Program-made: the position numbers and the translations under genes | The notes under the pieces: generated by a model | What the model was told of the DNA's origin: nothing | Database searches by the model: none | Seen by the model: the letters and a program-made list of their open reading frames with translations, nothing else | In this document: positions 16,822 to 26,089 of the stretch, piece by piece | Numbering within the stretch: position 1 is the first letter of the stretch | Layout of the letters: every line of letters begins with the position of its first letter | Source: Flavobacterium sp. | GTDB lineage: Bacteria; Bacteroidota; Bacteroidia; Flavobacteriales; Flavobacteriaceae | DNA: 64,000 nt | Assembly (NCBI GenBank): GCA_012837155.1 | Contig: CP051546.1 | Location: forward strand, 1,033,075 to 1,097,074 | Direction of reading: 5' to 3'

Positions 16822-17453
16822 ATGATGGATGAGATTCTAAAATATTTCCCTAATTTGACTGCTATTCAAAAGGAACAGTTCGCAAAACTTGATTTTTTAT
16901 ACCACGATTGGAATGCTAAAATCAATGTTATTTCTCGAAAAGATATTGACGAATTGTATACCAAACACGTTTTGCATTCTTTAGGAATTGCTAAAATCAT
17001 TAAATTTGAGCCTGGAACTTTTGTTCTAGATGTGGGAACTGGCGGCGGATTTCCAGGTATTCCATTGGCGATTCTTTTTCCAGAAACTCGTTTTTATTTA
17101 ATTGATGTTATTGCTAAGAAGATAAAGTGGTTCAGGATGTTGCCGATGCTTTGGAACTCAAAAATGTAAAAGCCGAACAAATGCGTGCCGAATTGGTAAA
17201 AGGCGATTTCGACTTTATAGTAAGCCGTGCCGTGACCAATATGCCTGATTTTGTGTCTTGGATAAAAGACAAAATCAAAAAGAAAAACAAACACGAATTA
17301 AAAAACGGAATTCTCTATCTTAAAGGAGGCGATTTGGCCGAGGAATTGAAAAATTTCCCAAAAGCAACAGAATATAATTTAGCAGACTTTTTTGAAGATG
17401 AATTTTTCGAAACCAAAAAAGTCGTGCATTTGCCGTTGAAGTTTACGGTTTAA
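16822..17453 (+). CDS. rsmG: 16S rRNA m7G527 methyltransferase RsmG, one frame break
   Basis: RsmG methylates G527 of 16S rRNA using S-adenosylmethionine. The N-terminal part has FLYHDWNAKINVISRKDIDELYTKHVLHSLG and the SAM-binding loop VLDVGTGGGFPGIPLAI (about residues 69-85). The frame then breaks near 17127 (AAAGTGG), and the next frame continues with VQDVADALELKNVKAEQMRAEL and SRAVTNMPDFV. One added base gives 210 aa, the normal length, so a consensus error is likely. Start ATG 16822 or 16825; a TACTTTTG box lies at 16802-16809. Confidence 0.88.
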
Positions 17454-17524
17454 GCTAGATTAATTTGCGGGTTTAGTGTTGTACAAAGAAAGTTTATTTA
17501 TCATGTTTTGAATGCTTTCAGGAT

Positions 17525-18178
17525 TCATGTATCTTTCTTTTTTGGATTGGTTACAATATTATTGGCCCCTCTCCAGTTTTCCTTTCCAAGATTTTGCCTA
17601 ACCGATAGACTCCAATCTAATAATTGATACCCCAAACCATGAGATATACAAGTTAAATCGGTGTTGTATTCAAACGAGTCAACTTGTTTTTTTGAGAAGA
17701 TTTCTATTTCTATTATATGAAACATTTTGCCAAAACCTTTATGAATATAATTTGAAATATGAGATAATTCATGACCAAGCACGCCAATTTGAGCATTGAA
17801 ATTTAGATTTTTAAACAATATAGGTTCTAGATAAGGATTTGTTTGTTCGCTTATGGTAACTATGTATTTCCTATTTTTTGCTGCTCGAAACAAACTAACG
17901 AAGGAAGGTTTAGATGTTAAAGGGGTGTTGGTTTTTTTTAGACGAAATATAATTTCTACATTTTTTAATTCAGGATAATAGGATAATGCCGTTAGAATTT
18001 GGGCTTCATATTCTTTGATAAATGTTTTTTTTGCTCCAAATTCATGTTTTAATGTCATTATTTTTTGATTAGTAATGCTGTCAGCAAAAAAGCGCCGCGT
18101 AGTATTTTGAGCACCTAGTTGTTGCGAAGTTGGTACGAGTAGCATTATTACGAATGAGACTATAATATTCCTTTTCAA
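17525..18178 (-). CDS. Secreted protein with HELSH zinc-peptidase-like motif (217 aa)
   Basis: Signal peptide MKRNIIVSFVIMLLVPTSQQLGAQ (residues 1-24) and a mature domain containing IGVLGHELSHISNYI at about residues 135-149. HELSH fits the zincin HExxH motif; a downstream Glu or Asp ligand could be E158 or D171 in FHIIEIEIFSKKQVDSFEYNTDLTC. Another marked segment is SHGLGYQLLDWSL. I do not recognise a named family. It could be a periplasmic metallopeptidase; the metal-binding reading is inference from the motif only. Twenty bases separate it from the DUF1223 gene upstream, so they are probably one transcript. Confidence 0.6.
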   Translation of the reverse strand: MKRNIIVSFVIMLLVPTSQQLGAQNTTRRFFADSITNQKIMTLKHEFGAKKTFIKEYEAQILTALSYYPELKNVEIIFRLKKTNTPLTSKPSFVSLFRAAKNRKYIVTISEQTNPYLEPILFKNLNFNAQIGVLGHELSHISNYIHKGFGKMFHIIEIEIFSKKQVDSFEYNTDLTCISHGLGYQLLDWSLSVRQNLGKENWRGANNIVTNPKKKDT

Positions 18179-18197
18179 TTTTGCTTTTTTAGTAATG

Positions 18198-18983
18198 CTA
18201 CTTAATTTCTTTTTGTGCCACGCTTGCTATTATTCCGTTTTGAGAGGATTGCATATAGGCTACAATTTTAAAATCAGATGGAATCCAATCGTTGTTGAAT
18301 TCAAATTCGATAATGTTGTCATTTTTTTTGCTGATTGGTTTGGTGGCAAAATCAAAAACGATATTGTAATTAGTTAGTTTTAGACCGCTATTTTCTCCTC
18401 TTTTGATAGCCGTTAATTCCTTTTTCTTTACCAAAGCGAAGTTCACAACATCATCTGCGGTAAAACGGTTTACAGTATAGTTTATTTTTAGTTTACCGTC
18501 AACGATGATAACCTGACTGATGGTTAAATTTTCTTTAGTTTGCATCGCTAATTCCTGAGAAACTTTACTTTGTACAGCCGATTCTTCGCTGGCTATAAGT
18601 TCATACTTGCCGTTAATGATTACTTGAGGAGTATAGGAGCCTCTAGTATTCATTAGTTGGGCGTATTCTCTTTGTCTGTTTGAGAATGCTGCTTTGCTGA
18701 AAGGATCTTTCCAACCTATGTAATTCCAGTAATCAACATGAAAGGATAAGGGGATGATATTTGGATTATTTCCTAGTACATATTTGCCCATTAAGGCATC
18801 TGCTGGCGGGCAACTGCTACATCCTTGAGAGGTAAAAAGTTCAAGAATAGCAAAGCCATTAGAGGTCGATTTTGTCTCTTTATTTTTAGTATGAATTATC
18901 TCTTGAAGGGCAAAACTAGATAAACTTAGGGCAAAGATTACTACACAGGAGTATTGTATTGTTTTAGAAATTGACTTTTTCAT
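18198..18983 (-). CDS. DUF1223 thioredoxin-like secreted protein (261 aa)
   Basis: DUF1223 signature: AILELFTSQGCSSCPPADALMG with a CSSC redox-like motif, then PLSFHVDYWNYIGWKDPFS, RQREYAQLMNTRGSYTPQVIINGKYE. The N-terminus MKKSISKTIQYSCVVIFALSLSSFA is a signal peptide or anchor. Family members have a thioredoxin-like fold and unknown function. ATG 18983 is preferred over an in-frame TTG at 19001 because the signal peptide starts there. Likely the first gene of a pair with the HELSH protein. Confidence 0.85.
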   Translation of the reverse strand: MKKSISKTIQYSCVVIFALSLSSFALQEIIHTKNKETKSTSNGFAILELFTSQGCSSCPPADALMGKYVLGNNPNIIPLSFHVDYWNYIGWKDPFSKAAFSNRQREYAQLMNTRGSYTPQVIINGKYELIASEESAVQSKVSQELAMQTKENLTISQVIIVDGKLKINYTVNRFTADDVVNFALVKKKELTAIKRGENSGLKLTNYNIVFDFATKPISKKNDNIIEFEFNNDWIPSDFKIVAYMQSSQNGIIASVAQKEIK

Positions 18984-19080
18984 TTTGAAATTTTTATTCA
19001 AATTTATTTAAACGAGATTAGTTCAAATGTCAGGTAGATTGCATAAGACACTTTTTTTATGTCGCTACTTTAGAACATGA

Positions 19081-19407
19081 CAAGGACTAATTTGTATTTC
19101 AGCTAAAACAAGCCTAAGAGAAAGATACAAACAAGCAGATTTAGAAGCTATTGCTTTAAAATATGTTCACAGAAAAGCATTGTGTTTTTTGGTTACTTTA
19201 GAGGAAAATGAAGCAAAAAGTGTTAAAGCAAAAATTAAAAGTGGTGATGTTATTGGTTTAGACAATGTAATTGTAGCAACAAATAATGAATTTAATGAGC
19301 TGATTAATGAGCTAAAATTATATCAGTTTTCAGAGCCGCCAACTGTTAAAGTAATAGATAGTAATCAAGTAATTACAGTTGAAAAAATGAAAGCTTTAAA
19401 AAAGTAG
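19081..19407 (+). CDS. Short hypothetical ORF without a normal start (about 105 aa)
   Basis: The frame is open from 19081 and reads ISAKTSLRERYKQADLEAIA, ALKYVHRKALCFLVTLEENE and so on to VITVEKMKALKK. It has no ATG near its beginning; an ATG at 19077 starts another frame (MTRTNLYF) that stops after nine codons, so an indel near 19095 or a truncation is likely. A TTG at 19180 would give only 75 aa. The gene is followed by a strong terminator at 19438. I do not recognise the family; the charged, helical composition gives no function. Confidence 0.45.
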   Translation, partial: QGLICISAKTSLRERYKQADLEAIALKYVHRKALCFLVTLEENEAKSVKAKIKSGDVIGLDNVIVATNNEFNELINELKLYQFSEPPTVKVIDSNQVITVEKMKALKK

Positions 19408-19437
19408 CCATTCGAAACTAAGATTGGTAAAATGTAC

Positions 19438-19479
19438 AAAACCCACAAGAATTCAAATAACTTGATTCTTGTGGGTTTT
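19438..19479. terminator. Strong bidirectional terminator
   Basis: AAAACCCACAAGAAT...CAA pairs with TTG...ATTCTTGTGGGTTTT (about 18 bp with one bulged T). It is nearly the same as the hairpin at 21145-21190, and the two bracket the PhoX-like gene. Confidence 0.88.
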
Positions 19480-19508
19480 AAGGATATAAAAAAATTCAAT
19501 TAGCTCAA

Positions 19509-20949
19509 TTATCTTGGCAAACCTTTTATGATGACAATTTGAGAACCTTGATTTTCTGTTGGTCTTTTAGTTCCTCCATCAGGGTTTTTAAATTTATCAC
19601 TTATCCAAGTATGAGATTGTACAGACACAGAAAATGTATTTGGAATTCCTACAACATCTGAAATATCAATTAATCCACTAGTTTCCCAATCTCCAACTGT
19701 ACTTAAGGAAGCTCCACTAGTATTATATTTAGCTAATTTATCAATTTGCAACACTTTTTAAGCGTTTTATCAGCAATACTATATTGATAGATATAGCCAT
19801 TATGTGTTTCATCCCCATATTCATTAGCATCTTCACACAAATACACATAATTAGTGGTAACACATATATTGTCAGGGTTTTGGAACAAATTGTTAGCTGG
19901 ACTACTAGGATTGTCTCCATCTAAAATGCATTCTAATTTTCCTTTTAAAGGATTAGTGGCGTCAAGAATTAAACGGTAAGTACGGCCTTTATACGTTCTT
20001 GAAAAATCTACATTTACACCAGTTTTAGCTTGTCCTGATGCATTAAAATAAATTTCTCTTCCATTGGCACCGCCCCCTTTTCTATAGTCGACATCTTCCA
20101 CTTTAGAGAATCTCATGCCATTATTATCAATTACCTTTTGTTGTATTTGAGCACCTGTTAAAGTGGTTTGATTAGGTATTTGAACGAATTCAACATCATA
20201 AACATTGCCAATAATCATGTCTCTTTCGCGAATATTAAGATCGGTTCTTCGTAAAATATACAAACTTCCATTGCTTAAATCTCCGACCGTATTACTCATA
20301 TACATTGCAATTTGTCCACCTGAAATATCAGTTGCATCTTCTCCAATAATAATTAGCGTTTTGTTTGGATAAGCGGTTTTAGGTAAAGGCACTTCATTTT
20401 CTGCACTCCATTTTCCAAAAGCAGGGATATGTTTAGGAGTTGAAGGAGTGGGGGTTGCAAATGGGTCTATGGCATGACTCATTGCTTCAGCATTGCTTTC
20501 TCCTGCACTAAAAAATAATGGTCCAAAGCCATGCTCTTCTGGGGTTACCATAGTTCCTGAACATAATCTAGCTAATCCTCCATCAGAATTCAAAATGTAT
20601 TCTCCTTTTGTAGGTTTAAATGTTTTATCCAAAGTTATTCTAGAAATAGACCAATTGTCTTCGTTGTTTACAATAAAGGTATATCCATTGCCATCTTGAG
20701 ATTTTAATAAACCTTGACCATCTGCCGTTCCTCCAAAAACATAAGCTGGGGAACCAGATAACACATCTTCGCTACTCAATAGTGTAAAAAGGTCTAAATT
20801 TTCAAAACCAGTTTGCTTAATCAAAAAAGGAGGTGTCAAGGATTGTTGTTTTAATACTACCTCAGTCGCCGAGTTGTTATTTTCCGAATTATCGCATGAA
20901 GAGGCAAGAGTAATAATTCCTAATAATAATACAAATTTAATTTTTTCAT
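19509..20949 (-). CDS. PhoX-like (DUF839) lipoprotein, two frame breaks (about 480 aa)
   Basis: The lipoprotein signal is KIKFVLLLGIITLASSCDNS with lipobox LASSC. Its ATG at 20947-20949 is one A out of frame (ATG followed by six A at 20941-20946; seven would give MKKIKF). The body has FGGTADGQGLLKSQDGNGY, GGLARLCSGTMVTPEEHGFG, NPDNICVTTNYVYLCEDANEYGD, resembling the PhoX/DUF839 beta-propeller phosphatases, whose LCSGT-like and EDG-like segments hold metal ligands. The frame breaks again at the A5 run 19755-19759 and continues QIDKLAKYNTSGASLSTVGD to IVIIKGLPR. Two added bases give 480 codons. A calcium-dependent phosphatase activity is inference. Confidence 0.6.
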
Positions 20950-21144
20950 TTTTATTTGTTTTTTTGTTTATGCAAAAGAACATACCTATAGTTAAAAGAA
21001 AGTATTCTAAATGTGAAGTTAATGTTGTTTTTCTAAACATAATTCTTATAAACATAGCTATTTGATTTGCAACCTTTAGGGTGTAAAATCCAAAAAGAAA
21101 TGGTAACATCTATAATGAACCGATAGAGCTGGAGTTATAAATTG

Positions 21145-21190
21145 CAAAACCCACAAGAACTCAAACAACTTGAATTCTTGTGGGTTTTTT
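21145..21190. terminator. Strong terminator, twin of the one at 19438
   Basis: AAAACCCACAAGAA pairs with TTCTTGTGGGTTTT around a central TCAA/TTGA pair, then T run. Lies upstream of the PhoX-like gene and downstream of pruA, so on the minus strand it ends pruA transcripts. Confidence 0.85.
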
Positions 21191-21198
21191 AAATATCG

Positions 21199-21236
21199 TA
21201 CTTCAAACTTCGTACCTCGTACCTCGTACTTTGAAG
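21199..21236. repeat. CGTACCT repeats inside a small hairpin after pruA
   Basis: Three to four copies of CGTAC(C/T)T lie between ACTTCAAA and TTTGAAGT, which can pair. It directly abuts the pruA stop codon. Confidence 0.6.
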
Positions 21237-22865
21237 TTATTCTCCTAAGAACGGATATCTATAATCTTCAGGAGTTACAAAGGTTTCTTTAATGGTTCTT
21301 GGCGAAGTCCAACGTAATAAATTTAATGCTGAACCTGCTTTGTCATTGGTTCCAGAAGCTCTTGCTCCACCAAAAGGTTGCATTCCTACGATGGCTCCTG
21401 TTGGTTTGTCGTTAATGTAGAAGTTTCCTGCTGCGTTTTGCAAAGCAACAGTCGCTTGCTCTATTGCATAGCGGTCTTGACTAAAAATAGCACCAGTTAA
21501 TGCGTAAGGCGAGGTGGTATCCACTAGTTTTAAGGTTGCTGACCAATTGGCATCTTCATAAACAAAAATGGTCATCACAGGGCCAAATAATTCGGTTTCC
21601 ATTGTAGCATAATGAGGATTTGTGGTTACGATTATGGTTGGTTCAATAAAGTATCCGACGGATTTGTCGTAGTTTCCTCCAACGATAATTTCGGCATCAG
21701 TATCTTTTTTAGCTTGGTCAATAAAATTAGCCAATTTGTCAAAAGAAGCTTCATGAATGACGGCTGTAATAAAATTGCTAAAATCTTCTGGGGAACCCAT
21801 TTTCATTGATTTCACATCGGTAATCAATTGGTTTTTAAGCTCTGGCCACATACTTTGAGGGATATATCCTCTTGAGGCTGCGGAACATTTTTGTCCTTGA
21901 AATTCGAAAGCGCCACGAACAATTCCAGTTGAAACTTGTTTCACGTTAGCACTAGGATGTGCTACCACAAAGTCTTTTCCTCCAGTTTCTCCCACAATTC
22001 TTGGGTAGGTTTTATAGTGTTGAATATTAGTTCCAATTTTTGACCAAATATCTTTGAATATGTGAGTGGAACCGGTATAATGAATTCCAGCAAAATCTGG
22101 ACTTGCTAAAACGGTGTCAGTTATCATAATAGGATTGCCAAAAACAACGTTGATGACGCCATCAGGAAGACCTGCTTCTTTAAAAATAGCAATGATAATT
22201 TTTGCAGAGAAAACTTGGCTATCACTTGGTTTCCAAATCACAACATTCCCCATCATTGCTGCACTTGCTGGAAGATTTCCTGCAATAGCCGTGAAATTAA
22301 AAGGAGTAACTGCATAAACAAATCCTTCTAGTGGGCGGTATTCTAATCGATTCCACATATCAGAATTTGATTTGGGTTGGTCGCTATAAATTTGAGTCAT
22401 AAACTCTACGTTGAAACGCAAAAAGTCGATAAATTCACAGGCAGCATCAATTTCGGCTTGGAAAATATTTTTAGATTGTCCAATCATTGTTGCCGCATTT
22501 ATTCTTGCTCTGTAAGGTCCTGCAATCAATTCGGCGGCTTTGAGAAAAATAGCAGCTCGTTGTTCCCAAGCCATGTTTGCCCATTTGGTTCTTGAGTCAA
22601 GCGCATTGGCAATAGCCTTTTCAACATGAGATTTTTCAGCAAGATGATAGGTTCCCACGATGTGTTTGTGGTCGTGTGGTGCTGTTATATTTTGGGTATT
22701 TCCCGTTCTGATTTCTTCGCTTCCAATATATAATGGAACATCGATTTTAGAATTCCACATTTGTTTGTATGCGGCGAGTACAGCCACTTTTTCTGGAGAA
22801 TTTGGCGCATACGATTTTACAGGCTCGTTTACGGCTTTTGGTACATTGAAAAATCCTTTAAGCAT
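21237..22865 (-). CDS. pruA: L-glutamate gamma-semialdehyde (1-pyrroline-5-carboxylate) dehydrogenase (542 aa)
   Basis: Aldehyde dehydrogenase of the proline catabolism branch, oxidising glutamate semialdehyde to glutamate with NAD+. Seen: VYAVTPFNFTAIAGNLPASAA (catalytic Asn region), FAGIHYTGSTHIF, IVGETGGKDFVVAH with the catalytic Glu, FEFQGQKCSAASRGYIP with the catalytic Cys, and ELFGPVMTIFVYED. Length fits stand-alone P5CDH. ATG 22865 (MLKGFFNVPKAVNEPVKSYAP) is the family start; a longer in-frame start at 22937 adds no similarity. A TACTTTTG promoter box lies on the minus strand at 22962-22969. Intact. Confidence 0.93.
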   Translation of the reverse strand: MLKGFFNVPKAVNEPVKSYAPNSPEKVAVLAAYKQMWNSKIDVPLYIGSEEIRTGNTQNITAPHDHKHIVGTYHLAEKSHVEKAIANALDSRTKWANMAWEQRAAIFLKAAELIAGPYRARINAATMIGQSKNIFQAEIDAACEFIDFLRFNVEFMTQIYSDQPKSNSDMWNRLEYRPLEGFVYAVTPFNFTAIAGNLPASAAMMGNVVIWKPSDSQVFSAKIIIAIFKEAGLPDGVINVVFGNPIMITDTVLASPDFAGIHYTGSTHIFKDIWSKIGTNIQHYKTYPRIVGETGGKDFVVAHPSANVKQVSTGIVRGAFEFQGQKCSAASRGYIPQSMWPELKNQLITDVKSMKMGSPEDFSNFITAVIHEASFDKLANFIDQAKKDTDAEIIVGGNYDKSVGYFIEPTIIVTTNPHYATMETELFGPVMTIFVYEDANWSATLKLVDTTSPYALTGAIFSQDRYAIEQATVALQNAAGNFYINDKPTGAIVGMQPFGGARASGTNDKAGSALNLLRWTSPRTIKETFVTPEDYRYPFLGE

Positions 22866-23019
22866 ATTGTTTATGTTGTTTTGTTTCGCTCCGTTTGGAC
22901 TTTGTCCTGAAACGAAAATTAGACGATTGGTATTCACACAGGTGAATTTTTAAATAGTTCACAAAAGTACAAATGATTGTTAAAAAAAAACAGATAATTT
23001 GACAATTAAGAAAATAAAA

Positions 23020-23406
23020 TTAATTCAAAGCAAATGGGGCACATAAGCGAAATGTTGGCACAATAACCTTGAATTTTTTTGTAGTAGTAAAGTTGATCAT
23101 ATTAAAATAACCTTTCATTGCTCCATAAGGAGAAGACAATAGACAACCAGAGTTGTATGTGTGAAATTCACCAGGTTTTAAAACTGGTTTTTTGCCAATT
23201 ACCCCTTCGCCATCAACAAAATCAATGGGATGTAAGGAATCGAAAATTTCCCAATGGCGCGAAATTAACTGAACGGAATCCTTGCTGTAGTTTTCTATTG
23301 TGATTTCGTAACTAAAAGCAAAATGAATTTTGTGGTTTTTAAAGTAAGTGCCTTCAAAACTAGTCAAAACGGATATTTTTATGCCTCTTGTTATTTGTGA
23401 AACCAT
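23020..23406 (-). CDS. apaG: ApaG domain protein (128 aa)
   Basis: Full-length ApaG: ITRGIKISVLTSFEGTYF, FSYEITIENYSKDSVQLISRHW, GEGVIGKKPVLKPGEFHTYNSGCLLSSPYGAMKGYF. The fold is a fibronectin-III-like beta sandwich; the protein is linked to cation efflux phenotypes in enterobacteria but has no proven biochemical role. Start ATG 23406, with a TAAATTTG box on the minus strand at 23438-23445. It sits between the T9SS plug gene and pruA, both in the same direction. Confidence 0.93.
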   Translation of the reverse strand: MVSQITRGIKISVLTSFEGTYFKNHKIHFAFSYEITIENYSKDSVQLISRHWEIFDSLHPIDFVDGEGVIGKKPVLKPGEFHTYNSGCLLSSPYGAMKGYFNMINFTTTKKFKVIVPTFRLCAPFALN

Positions 23407-23486
23407 AGCAATGTGTTAGATATGAGTTTAATAATGGCAAATTTACAAAATTTTTAGGTTCAATTCGCTATTATATAAAATGTTTT

Positions 23487-24740
23487 TTAGTTGGTAATGA
23501 TTGAGGAATTAGCATTTCCTTTTCCTATGATGCGATCATAACGATCACTACTTTCTCGATAATACACAATAATAGAATAATCATTTTCGGTTTGATAAAA
23601 ATTTCCATTAATAGCATTTTCGTAGTCAATATTTCCTTTGTCGTCTGCCACAGTATATTGATAATTTGTAAATCCTTGTTTTATCAAAATAGCTTTTTCG
23701 AAAATGCTTTTATTTGCATTATAATCCATTTTGTATTCAGGTGTTAAATTATAGTTATTGAACATTCCTGTTATATAAATTCCTTTGTTTGTTGTGTGTT
23801 TTGGTGCCGAAAGGCTAAAATAAATCCAAGCATAATCGGCTTCGACATCGTTATTGGTTGCATTTATATTGCGCACCACAAAATTTCCATTAACATCTTG
23901 TGTGAGCGAATAAGGAAAATTTGCCTTAGCTCTATCGGTATAAAGATGGGAATTGTAAATATCATTATTTGCATCTACTTGCGATATATTATTGCCAGAC
24001 GATTTGATATTCTTATTGTCAAAAAACAAAAACTCGTTTCCTGCCCAAAATTGAGTTTGGGTGTCATATTTATAAATCAAATCATTTCCGATGGTATATT
24101 GTGGTACAATGTTTTTGATTGCTGTTTTGAATTGTCCATTCTGAAGTAACATTACTTTTATGTTTTTTAAAGGATTTTGAAAATGGATGGTGTTCGATTT
24201 AATAGAAAATTCCAAATTGTGTTTGAGGTCTAGATTGGTAACAGTTCTGGCGCGCTTGATTTGGGCTGGAACAGAAACAAGATCTTCAAAAAGAATAAAT
24301 TTTCTAGAAAATACAATTTCTTTGTTTTCGTCTAAAATCTTCAGGATGTAATTGCCGCTAATGCGCAACTGTGTGTTGGTATTAGGGATAGACAATTGAT
24401 AGTGAGAATAAATTTGTAAAGTATTGAAAGAATTTGTGTATTCCTGAATTCTTTGCTTGTCAAAGCCTTGTAAATAATCACTTTTTGGAATTTCTGAAGG
24501 TTTCCAATTGTAGTCGCAATGGATGATTTCGTAATAATAGTTGGCTTCATTTCCGTATAAATCATCAAATTGCAACTGAAAACCTTCTCCTAATTGAAAT
24601 ATAGGAACGGCATTTTGACCGTTTTGAACAAAAGTGGCTGTTTTGATATTGTACGGAGGAATTACTTCATTTTCTGTTTGAGCGACAGCCGAAGTTATGA
24701 TAAAAACCAAAATTATTTTTCGAAAAAATCTTCTAAGCAT
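23487..24740 (-). CDS. Type IX secretion system plug protein, DUF5103 (417 aa)
   Basis: DUF5103 protein: signal peptide MLRRFFRKIILVFIITSAVAQ, then IKTATFVQNGQNAVPIFQLGEGFQLQFDDL, YYYEIIHCDYNWKPSEIPKSDYLQGF and RISGNYILKILDENKEIVFSRKF, then a late YITGMFNNYNLTPEYKM. In Flavobacterium the Plug protein closes the periplasmic face of the SprA translocon of the type IX system until cargo engages. Length fits the family. No other T9SS gene is nearby, as usual. Intact gene; start ATG 24740. Confidence 0.9.
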   Translation of the reverse strand: MLRRFFRKIILVFIITSAVAQTENEVIPPYNIKTATFVQNGQNAVPIFQLGEGFQLQFDDLYGNEANYYYEIIHCDYNWKPSEIPKSDYLQGFDKQRIQEYTNSFNTLQIYSHYQLSIPNTNTQLRISGNYILKILDENKEIVFSRKFILFEDLVSVPAQIKRARTVTNLDLKHNLEFSIKSNTIHFQNPLKNIKVMLLQNGQFKTAIKNIVPQYTIGNDLIYKYDTQTQFWAGNEFLFFDNKNIKSSGNNISQVDANNDIYNSHLYTDRAKANFPYSLTQDVNGNFVVRNINATNNDVEADYAWIYFSLSAPKHTTNKGIYITGMFNNYNLTPEYKMDYNANKSIFEKAILIKQGFTNYQYTVADDKGNIDYENAINGNFYQTENDYSIIVYYRESSDRYDRIIGKGNANSSIITN

Positions 24741-24819
24741 ACCATCAATTGTTATTTTGTAAATATAACAAATTATGCTATGCTAAATTATGCCAAAATA
24801 TAATTTGACCAAATGGTTT

Positions 24820-25589
24820 CTATTTGTAGCAAATAGGAATGATTTCGTCTTTGGCAAGGCAATATTTTTCAACTAATTCAGGAGCAATTTTATTGGTATA
24901 ATCTTCTTCGACAACAGTAAAACCAATGCTTCTTAGTTTGTCGAAATAATCACGACCATAAATACGAACATGATCGTATTGGCCAAAGATTTCGGCACGC
25001 TCTTTTTGATCGGTAATAGAATCGTCAGCAAAAGTTGTTTCTCTTTTCAAGTCTTGTGGAATCTGGAGAATTGCCATTCCGCCAGGTTCAAAACTCGGAA
25101 TAATTCCTGCATCGCCTTGGTGTCGTCAGGAATATGTTCGAGAACGTGATTGCAAAAAAGAATGTCATAAGAATTGTCGGCAAAAGGCAAATTGCAAATA
25201 TCAGCTTTTACATCGGCAAGTGGCGAAAATAAATCGGTTGTGGTGTAATCGATATTTTTTAGGTTGCGAAATAATTTGTAAAAAGCTTGTTCTGGCGCAA
25301 AATGCAAGACTTTCTTTTTTACTTTAGAGCTAAAAAAATCGGTTTCGTTTTTTAAATAAATCCATAACAAACGATGTCTTTCGAGCGAGAGTGTACTTGG
25401 CGAAAGGGCATTGTTTCTTTGTTTTCCGTAGCCATAAGGCAAAAACCTTCGGAAACTTTTACCATCAATTGGGTCAGTAAAGGTATTTCCTTTTAAGGCA
25501 AAAGCAAGAACAGGACGTGCAACATAACTGAGTCTAATTAATATTGGACGCGGAATGGTATTGAGTATCAGTTTAAAAAGTTTTTTCAT
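24820..25589 (-). CDS. Class I SAM-dependent methyltransferase, one frame break (256 aa)
   Basis: N-terminal part: MKKLFKLILNTIPRPILIRL, HFAPEQAFYKLFRNL, DYTTTDLFSPLADVKADICNLPF, YDILFCNHVLEHIPDD, typical Methyltransf_11 elements. The frame breaks near 25087 (AA for AAA before CCTGG), and the next frame supplies MAILQIPQDLKRETTF and YGRDYFDKLRSIGFTVVEED. One added base gives 256 aa with the expected RVLKPGGMAIL strand. The start overlaps the stop of the upstream small nuclease-like gene by one base (TAATG), so it is co-transcribed with it. The substrate is unknown. Confidence 0.85.
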
Positions 25590-26089
25590 TAAGGGTTAAA
25601 TATTCTTTCGAATTTTTCACTATCTATTATGTGATATTCTGAAAGTAGATGTTTGTACTGTAATCTAAGTTTTCTTTCAATATTTGCAAAAAAGGGTAAT
25701 GCAGTTGCAGAAATATTAGCCTTATTGTAAACAAAATAAATTTGAAACAAATCGTTTGGAAAACATAAGCTTTCTTGAAAGTTTTGAGTGAAAATGTAAT
25801 TGTAAAAAGTTATTATGGACTCTGTTGCTTTTAGTCTAAATTGTGTTTCAGGAATTTTCTGCCCTCTTTTGAACTCGATAAAAATAATTTTATCATCTTT
25901 GAAATAAATGGTGTCTGATGTTTTTATTTTATCCTTATGAATTACAGGTTTATCTAAGGTGTCGAAGTCAAAACTTTCATTTTCAGAGTTCAATAACGAA
26001 ATCCCATTGTTGCTATCTAATGAAAGTTCGGTTAAAGATTTCTTAACAACATTGTCTTTAAAAAACTCTTCAATTTCACTAATCCTCAT
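25589..26089 (-). CDS. Small PD-(D/E)XK nuclease-like protein (166 aa)
   Basis: I do not recognise a named family. The sequence KTSDTIYFKDDKIIFIEFKRG (residues 57-76) fits the core of PD-(D/E)XK nucleases: Asp59, then a beta strand and Glu72-Phe-Lys74 as the ExK triad, followed by a helix with Gln83/Arg85. The N-terminal helix with Glu5/7/8 could supply the extra acidic residue. Its start overlaps the end of the ATPase gene by 11 bases, so both are translated as a unit. The pairing of an ABC-type ATPase with a small nuclease is typical of phage-defence systems. Nuclease activity is inference from the motif; a REase-fold scaffold without activity is possible. Confidence 0.6.
   Translation of the reverse strand: MRISEIEEFFKDNVVKKSLTELSLDSNNGISLLNSENESFDFDTLDKPVIHKDKIKTSDTIYFKDDKIIFIEFKRGQKIPETQFRLKATESIITFYNYIFTQNFQESLCFPNDLFQIYFVYNKANISATALPFFANIERKLRLQYKHLLSEYHIIDSEKFERIFNP

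Noticed and set aside
16807..17453. RsmG as a genuine pseudogene
   Set aside because: A single missing base restores the standard 210-aa protein, as in many essential genes of this window, so error is more likely than decay.
20874..21109. Long N-terminal extension of the PhoX-like protein
   Set aside because: The extension comes from reading through upstream sequence; the lipoprotein signal and an ATG one A out of frame at 20947-20949 mark the true start.
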